DNA from: CAYQVW01 sp964421245 | GTDB lineage: Bacteria > Margulisbacteria > WOR-1 > XYC2-FULL-46-14 | Direction of reading: 5' to 3' | NCBI GenBank assembly: GCA_964421245.1 | Contig: CAYQVW010000007.1 | Coordinates: 12,594-76,593 of the forward strand | Length of the DNA: 64,000 bases | The notes under the pieces: generated by a model | Databases searched by the model: none | What the model was told of the DNA's origin: nothing | Seen by the model: only the letters and a program-made list of their open reading frames with translations | Shown: one piece after another, positions 56,333-64,000 of the stretch | Position numbering within the stretch: position 1 is the first letter of the stretch | Layout: each line of letters begins with the position of its first letter | Position numbers and translations under genes: made by a program

Positions 56333-57506
56333 AATAGCTAAGTTCCAAAAATTCGGCATCCATCTTGGATTAGAACGCATCCAATATCTTTTAGAAAAAT
56401 TAGATAATCCTCACAAGAAATTCAAATCAATCCATGTTGCTGGGACTAATGGTAAAGGTTCGGTCTGTGCAATGTTGTCGTCAATTCTCAAAGAAAGCGG
56501 ATACAAGGTTGGTATGTACACTTCGCCGCATCTTTTTAAATATAATGAGAGAATAAAAATAGGGTCAAGGGCCATAGGGTCAAGGGGCATGAAGAAATAT
56601 TTTGAGATTGTTAAGCCGCATGCCAAGAAGGTTGATGCTACAATTTTTGAAATCCTAACCGCCATTGCCTTCAAATATTTCGCGGACAAAAAAGTAGATA
56701 TAGCAGTGGTGGAAGTGGGGATGGGGGGGCGCTTTGATGCGACCAACGTTTTGACCCCGGAAGTTTCTGTTATCACAAATATCGATCATGATCATACCGA
56801 GTATCTTGGCAAGACCTTAAAAAAGATAGCGGTTGAAAAGGCGGGGATTATTAAACCGGGTGTTCCGGCTGTTGTCGGCAAGATAAAAAAAGAGGCGTTA
56901 GGTGTTATAAAAAAGATTGCGAAAAAAAATAAATCGAATATATATTTTGATAGGGGCAGGTTTCAAACCTGCCCGTACAGGGAATTATCATTATCCGGAC
57001 CGCATCAAAAACAAAACGCCGCTGTGGCTATTAAGGCCATTGAAATATTATGTAGGGACAGGTCGGCGACCTGTCCTATAAAGGTGACGAAAGGGAATAT
57101 AAAGAAAGGGTTGCGAAAAGTTAAGTGGCCGGGACGCTTTCAGATTGTTTCAAAAAAACCATTAATAATAGTAGACGGTGCACATAACGTTTCAGGTGTA
57201 AAATCACTCAAGGTGACGATTAAAGAAGAGGGGATAAAGACCCCATTAACGGTTATTTTTGGAGCCCAAAAAACCAAAAATGTTGATGCTATGATTAAAG
57301 AGCTGAAACCGATTGCAAGAAAGATAATCGTCACCCAATCGTCTCATCCTGGGGCGATGCCGGGAAAAAAATTGGCGCAAAAAATCCGCCACATTGGGAT
57401 AAGGGTAAGGACAGGTCGCGACCTGTCCTTACGTGATATTGACGAAACGACTATCATCACCGGATCGATCTTTTTAGTTGCAGATTTTTTATCAATTTGT
57501 CAATAA
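56313..57506 (+). CDS. folC: Folylpolyglutamate / dihydrofolate synthase
   Basis: Adds glutamate to folates. The 397-aa ligase has the ATP loop SIHVAGTNGKGSVCAMLSSI (about 39-58), MYTSPHLFKYNERI, VDIAVVEVGMGGRFDATNV, VITNIDHDHTEYLG and LIIVDGAHNVSGVKSL. Four repeat insertions lie in it: one GGGTCAA-type (IGSRAIGSRGM, about 84-94) and three related palindromes (RFQTCPY, RSATCPI and TGRDLSLR regions). All keep the frame, and the conserved motifs are intact. It overlaps xerD by 20 nt and closes the operon. Confidence 0.94.
   Translation: MHTLEHEIAKFQKFGIHLGLERIQYLLEKLDNPHKKFKSIHVAGTNGKGSVCAMLSSILKESGYKVGMYTSPHLFKYNERIKIGSRAIGSRGMKKYFEIVKPHAKKVDATIFEILTAIAFKYFADKKVDIAVVEVGMGGRFDATNVLTPEVSVITNIDHDHTEYLGKTLKKIAVEKAGIIKPGVPAVVGKIKKEALGVIKKIAKKNKSNIYFDRGRFQTCPYRELSLSGPHQKQNAAVAIKAIEILCRDRSATCPIKVTKGNIKKGLRKVKWPGRFQIVSKKPLIIVDGAHNVSGVKSLKVTIKEEGIKTPLTVIFGAQKTKNVDAMIKELKPIARKIIVTQSSHPGAMPGKKLAQKIRHIGIRVRTGRDLSLRDIDETTIITGSIFLVADFLSICQ
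56560..56590 (+). repeat. GGGTCAA-family repeat inside folC
   Basis: TAGGGTCAAGGGCCA, TAGGGTCAAGGGGCA: a 15-bp unit twice, reading G-S-R-A-I-G-S-R-G-M, after the conserved YNERIKI. Confidence 0.8.
56954..56974. repeat. Palindrome 1 inside folC
   Basis: Perfect 10-bp arms GGGCAGGTTT and AAACCTGCCC around one base, in frame as R-G-R-F-Q-T-C-P. Confidence 0.85.
57056..57076. repeat. Palindrome 2 inside folC
   Basis: Perfect 10-bp arms GGACAGGTCG and CGACCTGTCC around one base, in frame as D-R-S-A-T-C-P. Same family as the palindrome at 57405. Confidence 0.85.
57405..57432. repeat. Palindrome 3 inside folC
   Basis: A perfect 28-bp palindrome, arm GTAAGGACAGGTCG, in frame as R-T-G-R-D-L-S-L. 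The core equals that of palindrome 2. Confidence 0.85.
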
Positions 57507-57579
57507 AATCATACAAGATTATTCGATAATAATTCGATATATTTAGTAAGATGTTATCTATTAATTGGGAGGGATTATT

Positions 57580-58866
57580 TTGTCTTTAGGAAGTACCCAT
57601 AGAGTACTAGGAGCTATTCGAACAGGTTGGAGTAGATTTGTTGATTTGCAAAGTAATGCAGGTCTATTTAGTGGACTGCGATCCTGGAGTAAAATAAAAG
57701 TTAATACTGATGGAAAAAACGAAGCTTTCCAACTATTACAATGTCCGTCTGTTGCTTGTAGGCTTGTTTTGAATGAGGCTTTAGTTCGACATAGCGTTAA
57801 GCTGTATGGAGGTTTAGATATCGAAAGAGTGCTTCCTCCGCTTAGTACAGATGTTGTTCAAAAAGTCGAGTTTTCTAATACCCTTTTGGAACTTCTATTT
57901 AAAGTGGTTTACTTGTTGCAGGACCCAAGGAATTCAAGGTTGGATGAAAAGAATGATGCTTGGGTATTTTTAGAAAAGCTTGGAAATAATATTCCCCAAA
58001 AGATTAAGGATAAAATATATTTATATTGTAGAGCACCTGGCTTTCGAGGCGTTGAAATTACAAACCGAACATTGGTTTGGCGGCTGCAGGCTCTATCAAA
58101 AATTTCCCTTGATGATGTTTCTGCAATACGAGAGATAACAGGAGGGATTTCTCCAGGTGATATTCTTGATATCCTTTCTACAGTAGATCGATATGTCTCT
58201 ATAAAGATAAGAGATAGGGGGGAAGGAAGGAAAATATACCAAAAAGCACTTATGAGGATTATTTCTTCTTATATTTTGGGTGATAGAGAGGGATATTTAC
58301 AATTAACAGAAATGATATATAACATTAAGTTGCCGATAGCGCAGGCTGCATTAGTATTTAAAATAGCTGAGGTTTACAAAGAAATGGGAAGAAATGGTGA
58401 TGCTATTAAGATTTTGGCATCATATCTTGGTCGTTGTCAAAATCCGCTAATTTTAATTGGACCAGATATGGGGGGCAGTTTTAGGAATTTTATTTTAGAA
58501 GCAGCTGATAAATTTGTTCCAGAAATATTGGGGGAAGAAGGCTGCTTCTTAATATTAGATAGATGTAGAGAACTTGATTTTCCTCCTTCGTTGGATGGAG
58601 CGATAGTTAATGCAGGATTTGCATACCCAATATCTCCAAAAATTGAGGGGCAATTAACTGAACCACTTATTCAAAAATTATATCAATTAGGAAGAGTTCT
58701 TTTTGATTATTATCAGGATGAAAAACCAAATCAACTAGGAATACGCAGTTTTATTCAAGGCTTAGAAGGACTTTCTCCTTATGTATCTGAAAGGGTAGTA
58801 GCACAGTTGCGGACAAGGGTTCCCGGAGACTTGTTAGCTAGAATTTTCATGCCTGCTTATAGGTAG
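57580..58866 (+). CDS. Hypothetical protein (TTG start)
   Basis: Not recognised. The 428-aa protein is read from TTG 57580 with GGGAGGG 6 nt upstream. A TTG at 57565 is the alternative but lies before that site. The protein is soluble and helix-rich (FSNTLLELLFKVVYLLQDP, IAQAALVFKIAEVYKEMGRN, GDAIKILASYL), the latter looking like one or two TPR-type helices. No signal peptide or catalytic motif is seen. Upstream TAAA-N14-TTCGATAA (about 57509-57534) weakly resembles the accessory promoter. Confidence 0.65.
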   Translation: MSLGSTHRVLGAIRTGWSRFVDLQSNAGLFSGLRSWSKIKVNTDGKNEAFQLLQCPSVACRLVLNEALVRHSVKLYGGLDIERVLPPLSTDVVQKVEFSNTLLELLFKVVYLLQDPRNSRLDEKNDAWVFLEKLGNNIPQKIKDKIYLYCRAPGFRGVEITNRTLVWRLQALSKISLDDVSAIREITGGISPGDILDILSTVDRYVSIKIRDRGEGRKIYQKALMRIISSYILGDREGYLQLTEMIYNIKLPIAQAALVFKIAEVYKEMGRNGDAIKILASYLGRCQNPLILIGPDMGGSFRNFILEAADKFVPEILGEEGCFLILDRCRELDFPPSLDGAIVNAGFAYPISPKIEGQLTEPLIQKLYQLGRVLFDYYQDEKPNQLGIRSFIQGLEGLSPYVSERVVAQLRTRVPGDLLARIFMPAYR

Positions 58867-58882
58867 CATCTTCTGCTTTGTA

Positions 58883-58911
58883 TTGACGATAAAATCCCAT
58901 TAGTGTACAAT
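58883..58911 (+). promoter_or_regulatory. Sigma70-type promoter of the SPOR-mre operon
   Basis: TTGACG (58883-58888), a 17-nt spacer and TACAAT (58906-58911). A leader of about 20 nt carries AGGGAG before ATG 58939, so this operon is not leaderless. Confidence 0.75.
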
Positions 58912-58938
58912 TATATATCTTCGCGATAGGGAGAACCT

Positions 58939-59436
58939 ATGAACTTAGTAAAAAAATTCTTTTTAATTCTGGTCTTATTGGTGGTAATTGCTGGGAGTTT
59001 TTGGTTAAGTTTCGTATTGGGTAAGAAGATGCTGGTTCCAACAAAGACATTGCCTCCCAAATTGATACCATCTCAAATTGAATTTGTGACATCCGAATCG
59101 CAACCGAAGATATCGATAGAAGTGGAGACATCGATTCCTAAGAATACAAAAACTAAAGTGGTTAAAGAAAAGCCTAAAGTGGTAGCCACTAAGCCAAAGA
59201 CAAAAGTTGTTGCAAGAGTCGGACCGTATAAGGTGCAGGCTGGAGCGTTCGGTATTTATAATAATGCAAAGACTCAATCTGCCAATCTAAAGAAAAAGGG
59301 TTTTAACGCCTCGATTGTGAAATCTGGAAAGTACTGGCTGGTTTATGCCGGTTCTTTCTTTTCTAAATCGAGTGCAAATAATTTAGTTGCCTCACTCAAG
59401 GCCAAGGGTTTTGAAGCTGTGGTAAGGAGGAGATAG
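58939..59436 (+). CDS. SPOR-domain envelope protein
   Basis: A 165-aa protein with one N-terminal transmembrane helix (FFLILVLLVVIAGSFWLSFV), a Lys/Pro/Thr-rich linker and a C-terminal SPOR domain (GPYKVQAGAFGIYNNAKTQS; AGSFFSKSSANNLVASLKAK). SPOR domains bind denuded septal peptidoglycan. Its place 3 nt before mreB suggests a role with the cell-wall elongation machinery. Confidence 0.88.
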   Translation: MNLVKKFFLILVLLVVIAGSFWLSFVLGKKMLVPTKTLPPKLIPSQIEFVTSESQPKISIEVETSIPKNTKTKVVKEKPKVVATKPKTKVVARVGPYKVQAGAFGIYNNAKTQSANLKKKGFNASIVKSGKYWLVYAGSFFSKSSANNLVASLKAKGFEAVVRRR

Positions 59437-59439
59437 GAA

Positions 59440-60483
59440 ATGGGATTATACGATTATATTTTCGGTCATTTTTCACGAGACCTAGGCATTGACCTTGGCA
59501 CAGCAACTACACTCGTCTTCGCAAGAGGTGAGGGTATTATTCTTTGTGAGCCGTCGGTGGTAGCGATTGATAAACACACCAATAAGGCCTTAGCGATTGG
59601 AAACGAAGCAAAGGGGATGCTTGGAAGAACTCCTGCAAATATTGTTGCAGTTCGTCCGATGCGCGATGGTGTTATTGCTGATTTTGAAATTACAGAGATG
59701 ATGCTTAGACACTTTATTAACAAGAGTCACAATCGCTCTGCATTTGTTCGTCCAAGAATTGTAGTCGGTGTTCCCTCCGGAATCACCGGTGTTGAGAAAC
59801 GTGCTGTTCTTGATGCAGCAATGCATGCCGGAGCCCGCGAATCTTATTTGGTAGAAGAGCCAATGGCAGCTGCCATTGGTGCCAATCTTCCAGTATCAGA
59901 AGCTGCCGGTTCTATGATCGTTGATATCGGTGGTGGTACAACCGAGGTTGCAGTTTTAGCTCTTGGTGGGATTGTTGTTTCAAAATCAATTAGAGTTGCA
60001 GGAGACGAGATGGACGAGGCAATTGTTGCTCACTGCAGAAAGAACTATAACCTGTTAATTGGTGAGCGAACTGCAGAACAAATTAAGATTGATATTGGAT
60101 CAGCCTATCCTCTGCCAGAAGAGAGAACCGTAGAAGTTCGAGGGCGTGACTTGGTAACCGGTCTTCCAAAGACTTTGACTTTAACCTCTTCTGAAATTAG
60201 AGATGCGCTGGCTGAACCAGTTGCAACAGTTGTTGATGCAGTTAGAATTACACTAGAAAAGACCCCTCCAGAGCTTGCCGCCGATATTATGGATCGCGGA
60301 ATTGTAATGGCTGGTGGTGGATCACTGCTTAGAGGATTAGACAAACATCTTGCACAAGAAACCGATATGTCGGTTTATGTAGTTGACGATCCTATTTCTT
60401 GCGTTGCTTACGGAACCGGAAAGATTTTGGAAGAAATTGATACTTTGAAAAAGGTATTGATCATGCCTAAGAAAACGATGTGA
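59440..60483 (+). CDS. mreB: Rod-shape actin homologue MreB
   Basis: Forms membrane-bound filaments that guide wall synthesis. The 347-aa protein has the actin-fold ATP sites LGIDLGTATTLVFARGEGII (about 15-34), VDIGGGTTEVAVLALGG and MAGGGSLLRGLDKHL, and EEPMAAAIGANLPV. Preceded by a strong AGGAGG site. mreC starts 4 nt before its end. Confidence 0.97.
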   Translation: MGLYDYIFGHFSRDLGIDLGTATTLVFARGEGIILCEPSVVAIDKHTNKALAIGNEAKGMLGRTPANIVAVRPMRDGVIADFEITEMMLRHFINKSHNRSAFVRPRIVVGVPSGITGVEKRAVLDAAMHAGARESYLVEEPMAAAIGANLPVSEAAGSMIVDIGGGTTEVAVLALGGIVVSKSIRVAGDEMDEAIVAHCRKNYNLLIGERTAEQIKIDIGSAYPLPEERTVEVRGRDLVTGLPKTLTLTSSEIRDALAEPVATVVDAVRITLEKTPPELAADIMDRGIVMAGGGSLLRGLDKHLAQETDMSVYVVDDPISCVAYGTGKILEEIDTLKKVLIMPKKTM

Positions 60484-61274
60484 GAGAAAAAACGGTAATA
60501 ATTGTTTTCTTGCTTCTGGCTTTGACTCTAAATATTTCGGGCATCGGTAAATCAAACATCGTCTCAGTTGTTAAATCCGGCGGATTAGTTCTTCTGTATC
60601 CTATACAATGGTTTTCAACAACTATTTCCGGATCGCTTTCAGATACTATTCAATTTGTTTTTACGGTAAATAATTTATCCCAAGAAAACAAGAAGCTCCG
60701 AATAGAAAACAGGATTTTAAAAATTGAACTCCTCGCATATGACGCGCTTCGAACCGAGAATCAGCAATTGCGCGAAAAGTTTTCTTTCTCTCAATTATCT
60801 CCCGGGTATTACAAGAAGTTGGTTCGATCTCAGGTCATTGGTCGCCCTAAAGATTTATGGAATTCCTTTTTTATAATCGATGCCGGATCGATTGATGGAA
60901 TTAAACAAGACGCAACGGTTATTACCCCAGATGGATTAGCAGGTAAAATTATAGAGGTTAACTCGCTAACGTCTAAGATGCAGCTATTGCTCGATTTTAA
61001 AAGTGCGGTTACTGCAAAGACTGTAAAGAGTCGTGTTGAGGGGCTCTTAGTTGGGCGAGGCAACAAACTGTTGTTAGAGTATGTTTCTTCCGGTGACGAG
61101 ATATTTATTGGTGAGGCGGTTATTGTCTCTTCTTCTTCTAATTTATTGTCTGGAATTCCGGTAGGCCATGTTTCAAAAATCTCAGGTTCTGAACTTGATT
61201 TGTTTAAGGTGGTAGAAATTACACCGGCAGTTAACTTTTCAAAAATTGATCTGGTGTATGTGGTGTCTGAATGA
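60480..61274 (+). CDS. mreC: Rod-shape-determining protein MreC
   Basis: Bitopic protein linking MreB to the periplasmic wall enzymes. The 264-aa product has a short cytoplasmic start, a hydrophobic helix (VIIVFLLLALTLNISGI), a coiled-coil (LSQENKKLRIENRILKIELL, about 63-82) and beta-domain segments (VIGRPKDLWNSFFIIDAGSI, DGIKQDATVITPDGLAGKI, GIPVGHVSKISG). Overlaps mreB and mreD by 4 nt. Confidence 0.93.
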   Translation: MREKTVIIVFLLLALTLNISGIGKSNIVSVVKSGGLVLLYPIQWFSTTISGSLSDTIQFVFTVNNLSQENKKLRIENRILKIELLAYDALRTENQQLREKFSFSQLSPGYYKKLVRSQVIGRPKDLWNSFFIIDAGSIDGIKQDATVITPDGLAGKIIEVNSLTSKMQLLLDFKSAVTAKTVKSRVEGLLVGRGNKLLLEYVSSGDEIFIGEAVIVSSSSNLLSGIPVGHVSKISGSELDLFKVVEITPAVNFSKIDLVYVVSE

Positions 61275-61717
61275 AGATATTAAAACTCATTTTATTAGTT
61301 GTTGTTGCTATATTGATTGAGAGCCTCTGGTCTTTTTCAAATCGTCCGGATCTCTTTTTAGTTTTGGTGATTTCTTATAGTGTTTGGCAAGCAACAGAGG
61401 GGGGGGTAGTTTTTGGTTTTTGTCTGGGCTTTATTCAAGACATATTATTTAGCCTAAACTTTTTTAACACTTTAATCAAAACAGCTGTTGCAATAGTAAT
61501 TGCTTTGATAAAAGACAAGCTTATTCTAAACTTTGAAAAGCTTACTTTGGTTCTGGTTTTGGTTATCTCTCCTATTGCCATCTTATTTAAGGCGCTACTT
61601 AATCAAACTATTTGTCCTGACCTTTTGTTAACTGCCGTCATAGGGTCAGTCTTAAACCTTGTCTTTGCACTTATTTTGATTTGGATAGTTCGAAAGTTTG
61701 AAATATATGGGCAATAA
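61271..61717 (+). CDS. mreD: Rod-shape-determining protein MreD
   Basis: A 148-aa integral membrane protein with five predicted helices (for example LILLVVVAILIESLWSF and VFGFCLGFIQDILFSLNFFN). The sequence is poorly conserved, but the position between mreC and mrdA and the G-F-x-x-G-x-x-x-D segment identify it. The 3' end overlaps mrdA. Confidence 0.88.
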   Translation: MKILKLILLVVVAILIESLWSFSNRPDLFLVLVISYSVWQATEGGVVFGFCLGFIQDILFSLNFFNTLIKTAVAIVIALIKDKLILNFEKLTLVLVLVISPIAILFKALLNQTICPDLLLTAVIGSVLNLVFALILIWIVRKFEIYGQ

Positions 61718-63521
61718 CAGAAGTCGGGTATTTTATTATTTTCTCTTAGCCATTTTTGTCTTTTTTACTTACCGTTTGTTTGACCTTCAAGTTTTTAAGT
61801 TTGATCAATACAATCGTTTTGCAGATGAGAACGCAGCCAGGATAACTCCGATTCGCGCTCCTCGGGGAGTAATCTATGATAGAAGCGAAAAAGTTATTGT
61901 TCAAAACCGTCCGGTCTTTTCTCTCTTCTTTTTTCCAAACAAAACAGAAGATGCCAATCGGGTGCTTGAGCTTCTATCTTACAAACTAGGTCAATCGGTT
62001 GAGGAGCTTAAAGATAAAATTGCAAATTCAAAGGCGTTGTCGTATCAGGGGATCAAGCTTGCAACTAATATTCCATCACAATTAGTTAGCAAGATTAAAG
62101 AGGATCAGGCTATTTTAACCGGTGTGCGCGTTGTTGTCTCTCCATTGCGTGAGTATCCATATAAGCAAATTGGGATTCAGCTTTTAGGTTTTATCGGAGA
62201 GATAAATAGGAAAGAATTAAATCAGCTTGAAAAGTACGGCTATCGTATTGGAGACTTGGTGGGGAAGGGTGGTATAGAGAAGCAGTACGATAAATATTTA
62301 AAAGGGGTAGCGGGTGGAGAGAAGATGGCAGTCGATGCCTTTGGTCGCCCGATTAAGTTGGTTGAGTCACTTGATCCGCTCCCTGGAAACAATGTTGTAC
62401 TAACTGTCGATCAGGAGATGCAAAAGGCGGTTGAAGAAATCTTAGGGTATAAGAATGGGGCAGTGGTTGTGCTTGATCCAAACAGTGGAGAAATTTTGGC
62501 AATGGTATCACACCCGGCTTATGATCCTACAAAAAGTTGGAAAGAGATTGATCAAAGGAATCATCCTTTTATGAATCGAGCCTTAACTGCGGCTCCAGCC
62601 GGATCAATTTTTAAGCCGATTGTTTTGCAGGCTGCGCTTGAGAATAATATTTTTAGTAAAGACGAGCAAATAATTTGTAAGGGATATAGAAAGGTTGGTA
62701 ACAGGTTTCAGCGTTGTTGGAAGAAAGAGGGGCATGGTCGGATCAGTTTTATAGAGGGTTTAGTTTGGTCATGCGATGTGGCTTTTTATGAACTGGGGGT
62801 TAGGCTTGGGGTTGAGAAAATATCAGCGCTTACCAAAAAGTATGGTTTTGGAAAAAGAACCGGAATCGATCTTCCGCATGAAAAACGCGGGTTGGTTCCG
62901 AGTATTGAATGGAAGAAGAAAAAATATCGGTTACCGTGGTATGAGGGAGATACGATTAATTATGCAATAGGTCAGGGATTTTTGTTGGTTACACCACTGC
63001 AGATGGCATCGTACTATGGAGAGCTGGCGGTTGGGAGACGATATAGGCCTTATGTTGTGAAGAAAATTATTAATCAAGAAAATGAAGTTCTTTTTTCAAA
63101 TGAACCAGAATTGATTTCGGAGAGCAGGGTATCGGACGAAGTGAAGAGTGCTTTGCGAGAAGTGGTTCGTCGTGGGACCGGTGTTGCAGCCAATGTTTAT
63201 GGTCTGCCGGCTTCTGGTAAGACTGGAACCGCAGAAAATCCTGGGTTACCGCATGCCTGGTTTGTATCGTATGCGCCGTATGATAAACCTGAAATAGTAA
63301 TTTCTGTTTTTATAGAACATGGTGAACATGGGGATAAGGCGCCGGCTTATGTTACACGTGAGATTCTAAAATGGTATAAGAAGTTTCGTTTAAAAAGAAA
63401 GATCGAGTCCGAAAAACCGACTTATCAGTATATTGATCATGGGAATTATAAGGAATGGATTTATCCGAAGTCGTATTGGGAACAGCGTGCTGTTGCAACA
63501 GCTGAAGCTCTTAATCCTTAA
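61707..63521 (+). CDS. mrdA: Penicillin-binding protein 2 (transpeptidase)
   Basis: Cross-links peptidoglycan during elongation. I choose ATG 61707 (MGNNRSRVFYYFLLAIFVFF), 604 aa; a TTG at 61698 is possible. A membrane helix is followed by the dimerisation domain (ENAARITPIRAPRGVIYDRS, IEKQYDKYLKG). The transpeptidase has active-site S-x-x-K in APAGSIFKPIVL, an SCD motif in VWSCDVAFYELG as the S-x-N equivalent, and K-T-G in ASGKTGTAENPG. The 3' end overlaps the convergent gene by 11 nt. Confidence 0.95.
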   Translation: MGNNRSRVFYYFLLAIFVFFTYRLFDLQVFKFDQYNRFADENAARITPIRAPRGVIYDRSEKVIVQNRPVFSLFFFPNKTEDANRVLELLSYKLGQSVEELKDKIANSKALSYQGIKLATNIPSQLVSKIKEDQAILTGVRVVVSPLREYPYKQIGIQLLGFIGEINRKELNQLEKYGYRIGDLVGKGGIEKQYDKYLKGVAGGEKMAVDAFGRPIKLVESLDPLPGNNVVLTVDQEMQKAVEEILGYKNGAVVVLDPNSGEILAMVSHPAYDPTKSWKEIDQRNHPFMNRALTAAPAGSIFKPIVLQAALENNIFSKDEQIICKGYRKVGNRFQRCWKKEGHGRISFIEGLVWSCDVAFYELGVRLGVEKISALTKKYGFGKRTGIDLPHEKRGLVPSIEWKKKKYRLPWYEGDTINYAIGQGFLLVTPLQMASYYGELAVGRRYRPYVVKKIINQENEVLFSNEPELISESRVSDEVKSALREVVRRGTGVAANVYGLPASGKTGTAENPGLPHAWFVSYAPYDKPEIVISVFIEHGEHGDKAPAYVTREILKWYKKFRLKRKIESEKPTYQYIDHGNYKEWIYPKSYWEQRAVATAEALNP

Positions 63522-63912
63522 CCATTTTTATAGAGTTATAAAAATAGCTTATTTGTTTTAAGCTAGAATCAATTTGTACTTGAGTGGCCCCATTGGTTAG
63601 CAGTTGCTTCACAAAAAAAGTTTCATGATTGCTTAATCCTATTACTTTTGCAATTCCGGCAGCAAACATTAATTGCCATTGTGCATAAATTTTTGGATTT
63701 TTCTTAACTGCATTAGAAGCCTCAGTTAGAAACATATTATAAAAATCTTTTGCTTCACTCTTTGTAACTAACAAGGTTGCAACTCTGTGTGCCAACATTT
63801 CTCCCAATCCGGCATGTTCACTTTGGGTTAAGGTCTTAGATAAAAAGGGACTAAAATAAATATTTCTTAAGTGGTAGCGATGTACGACTCCATTCTTTTT
63901 CATCTCTGCCAT
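63511..63912 (-). CDS. Hypothetical protein, possibly longer at the N-terminus
   Basis: Not recognised. A 133-aa soluble, helix-rich product (SEHAGLGEMLAHRVATLLVT, QWQLMFAAGIAKVIGLSNHE). The frame stays open upstream of ATG 63912 for 22 more codons up to an in-frame TAG, and that stretch looks protein-like (SIIPPNTPSYPID) but contains no ATG, GTG or TTG. The true start may therefore use a rarer codon, or the upstream part may be untranslated. A TATAAT box lies on the minus strand near 63950-63945. Confidence 0.6.
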   Translation of the reverse strand: MAEMKKNGVVHRYHLRNIYFSPFLSKTLTQSEHAGLGEMLAHRVATLLVTKSEAKDFYNMFLTEASNAVKKNPKIYAQWQLMFAAGIAKVIGLSNHETFFVKQLLTNGATQVQIDSSLKQISYFYNSIKMVKD

Positions 63913-64000
63913 ATCAATTGGATAGCTTGGTGTATTAGGCGGTATTATACTTAAACCGAAATGATTTTCGGTAAAACCCTAAAAAGGCGAAGTTCTTACA

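Overview
The window is an AT-rich, gene-dense bacterial chromosome segment with about 60 protein genes and one tRNA. The organism looks like an uncultivated, probably anaerobic, Gram-negative-type bacterium. The signs are a secreted protein ending in a BamA-like outer-membrane region, a SPOR/MreBCD/PBP2 rod-shape operon, an RnfE subunit, radical-SAM enzymes and Pta. Gene style and repeat content remind me of candidate phyla near Margulisbacteria/Saganbacteria (WOR-1). That is memory-based inference, not something the sequence proves.

Layout. 1-6316: a tiny SWIB-like gene, then accC-nusB-otsA-otsB-DUF5752-treT, carrying two routes to trehalose or a related glucoside. 6357-16931: riboflavin genes ribE-ribBA-ribH, an orphan sugar ABC ATPase, gcvPB-lplA, a large outer-membrane metallopeptidase-like protein, rtcB and an AmrS-type radical SAM gene. 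16928-21290 (-): DUF502, RnfE, two RCK proteins, a TrkH-type K+ transporter and an OB-fold protein. 21585-27665 (-): family-4 UDG, DUF362, exonuclease, pta, pmbA, leuA. 27764-31079: a lysine-ketoglutarate-reductase-like enzyme, a repeat-rich spacer bounded by a 16-bp inverted repeat, tRNA-Arg, EamA and an unknown gene. 31051-35595 (-): efp-accB-recJ-purD-rdgB. 35658-46030: tyrA, a frameshifted pcm, aroA, leuB, leuD, leuC and thiC, interrupted by accessory genes. 46067-53011: an unusual histidine-ammonia-lyase-like enzyme with an aminotransferase, unknown genes, a nucleotidyltransferase/small-protein pair and a frameshifted Tat-exported glycosidase-like gene. 53029-57506: thiL, M20 peptidase, NUDIX, xerD, folC. 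58939-63521: SPOR, mreBCD, mrdA.

Three patterns stand out. (1) Seven accessory transcription units share one promoter-like motif, TGAAATT-N16-GA with consensus GCAGATAAAT at the second box, at identical spacing. In five of them the start codon lies exactly where transcription should begin. It resembles group-3 (sigma28/FliA-like) promoters and suggests an undescribed regulon. (2) Housekeeping promoters (TTGnnn-17-TAnnnT) sit only 6-9 nt before the start codon of many operon-leading genes, implying widespread leaderless mRNAs and no room for riboswitches at ribE and thiC. (3) A 7-bp repeat, GGGTCAA, and several other short repeats or palindromes lie inside conserved enzyme genes without breaking the frame. 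The 7-bp unit encodes the same heptapeptide (RVKGQGS) in all three frames, and the two reverse-oriented copies use a variant that avoids a stop codon.
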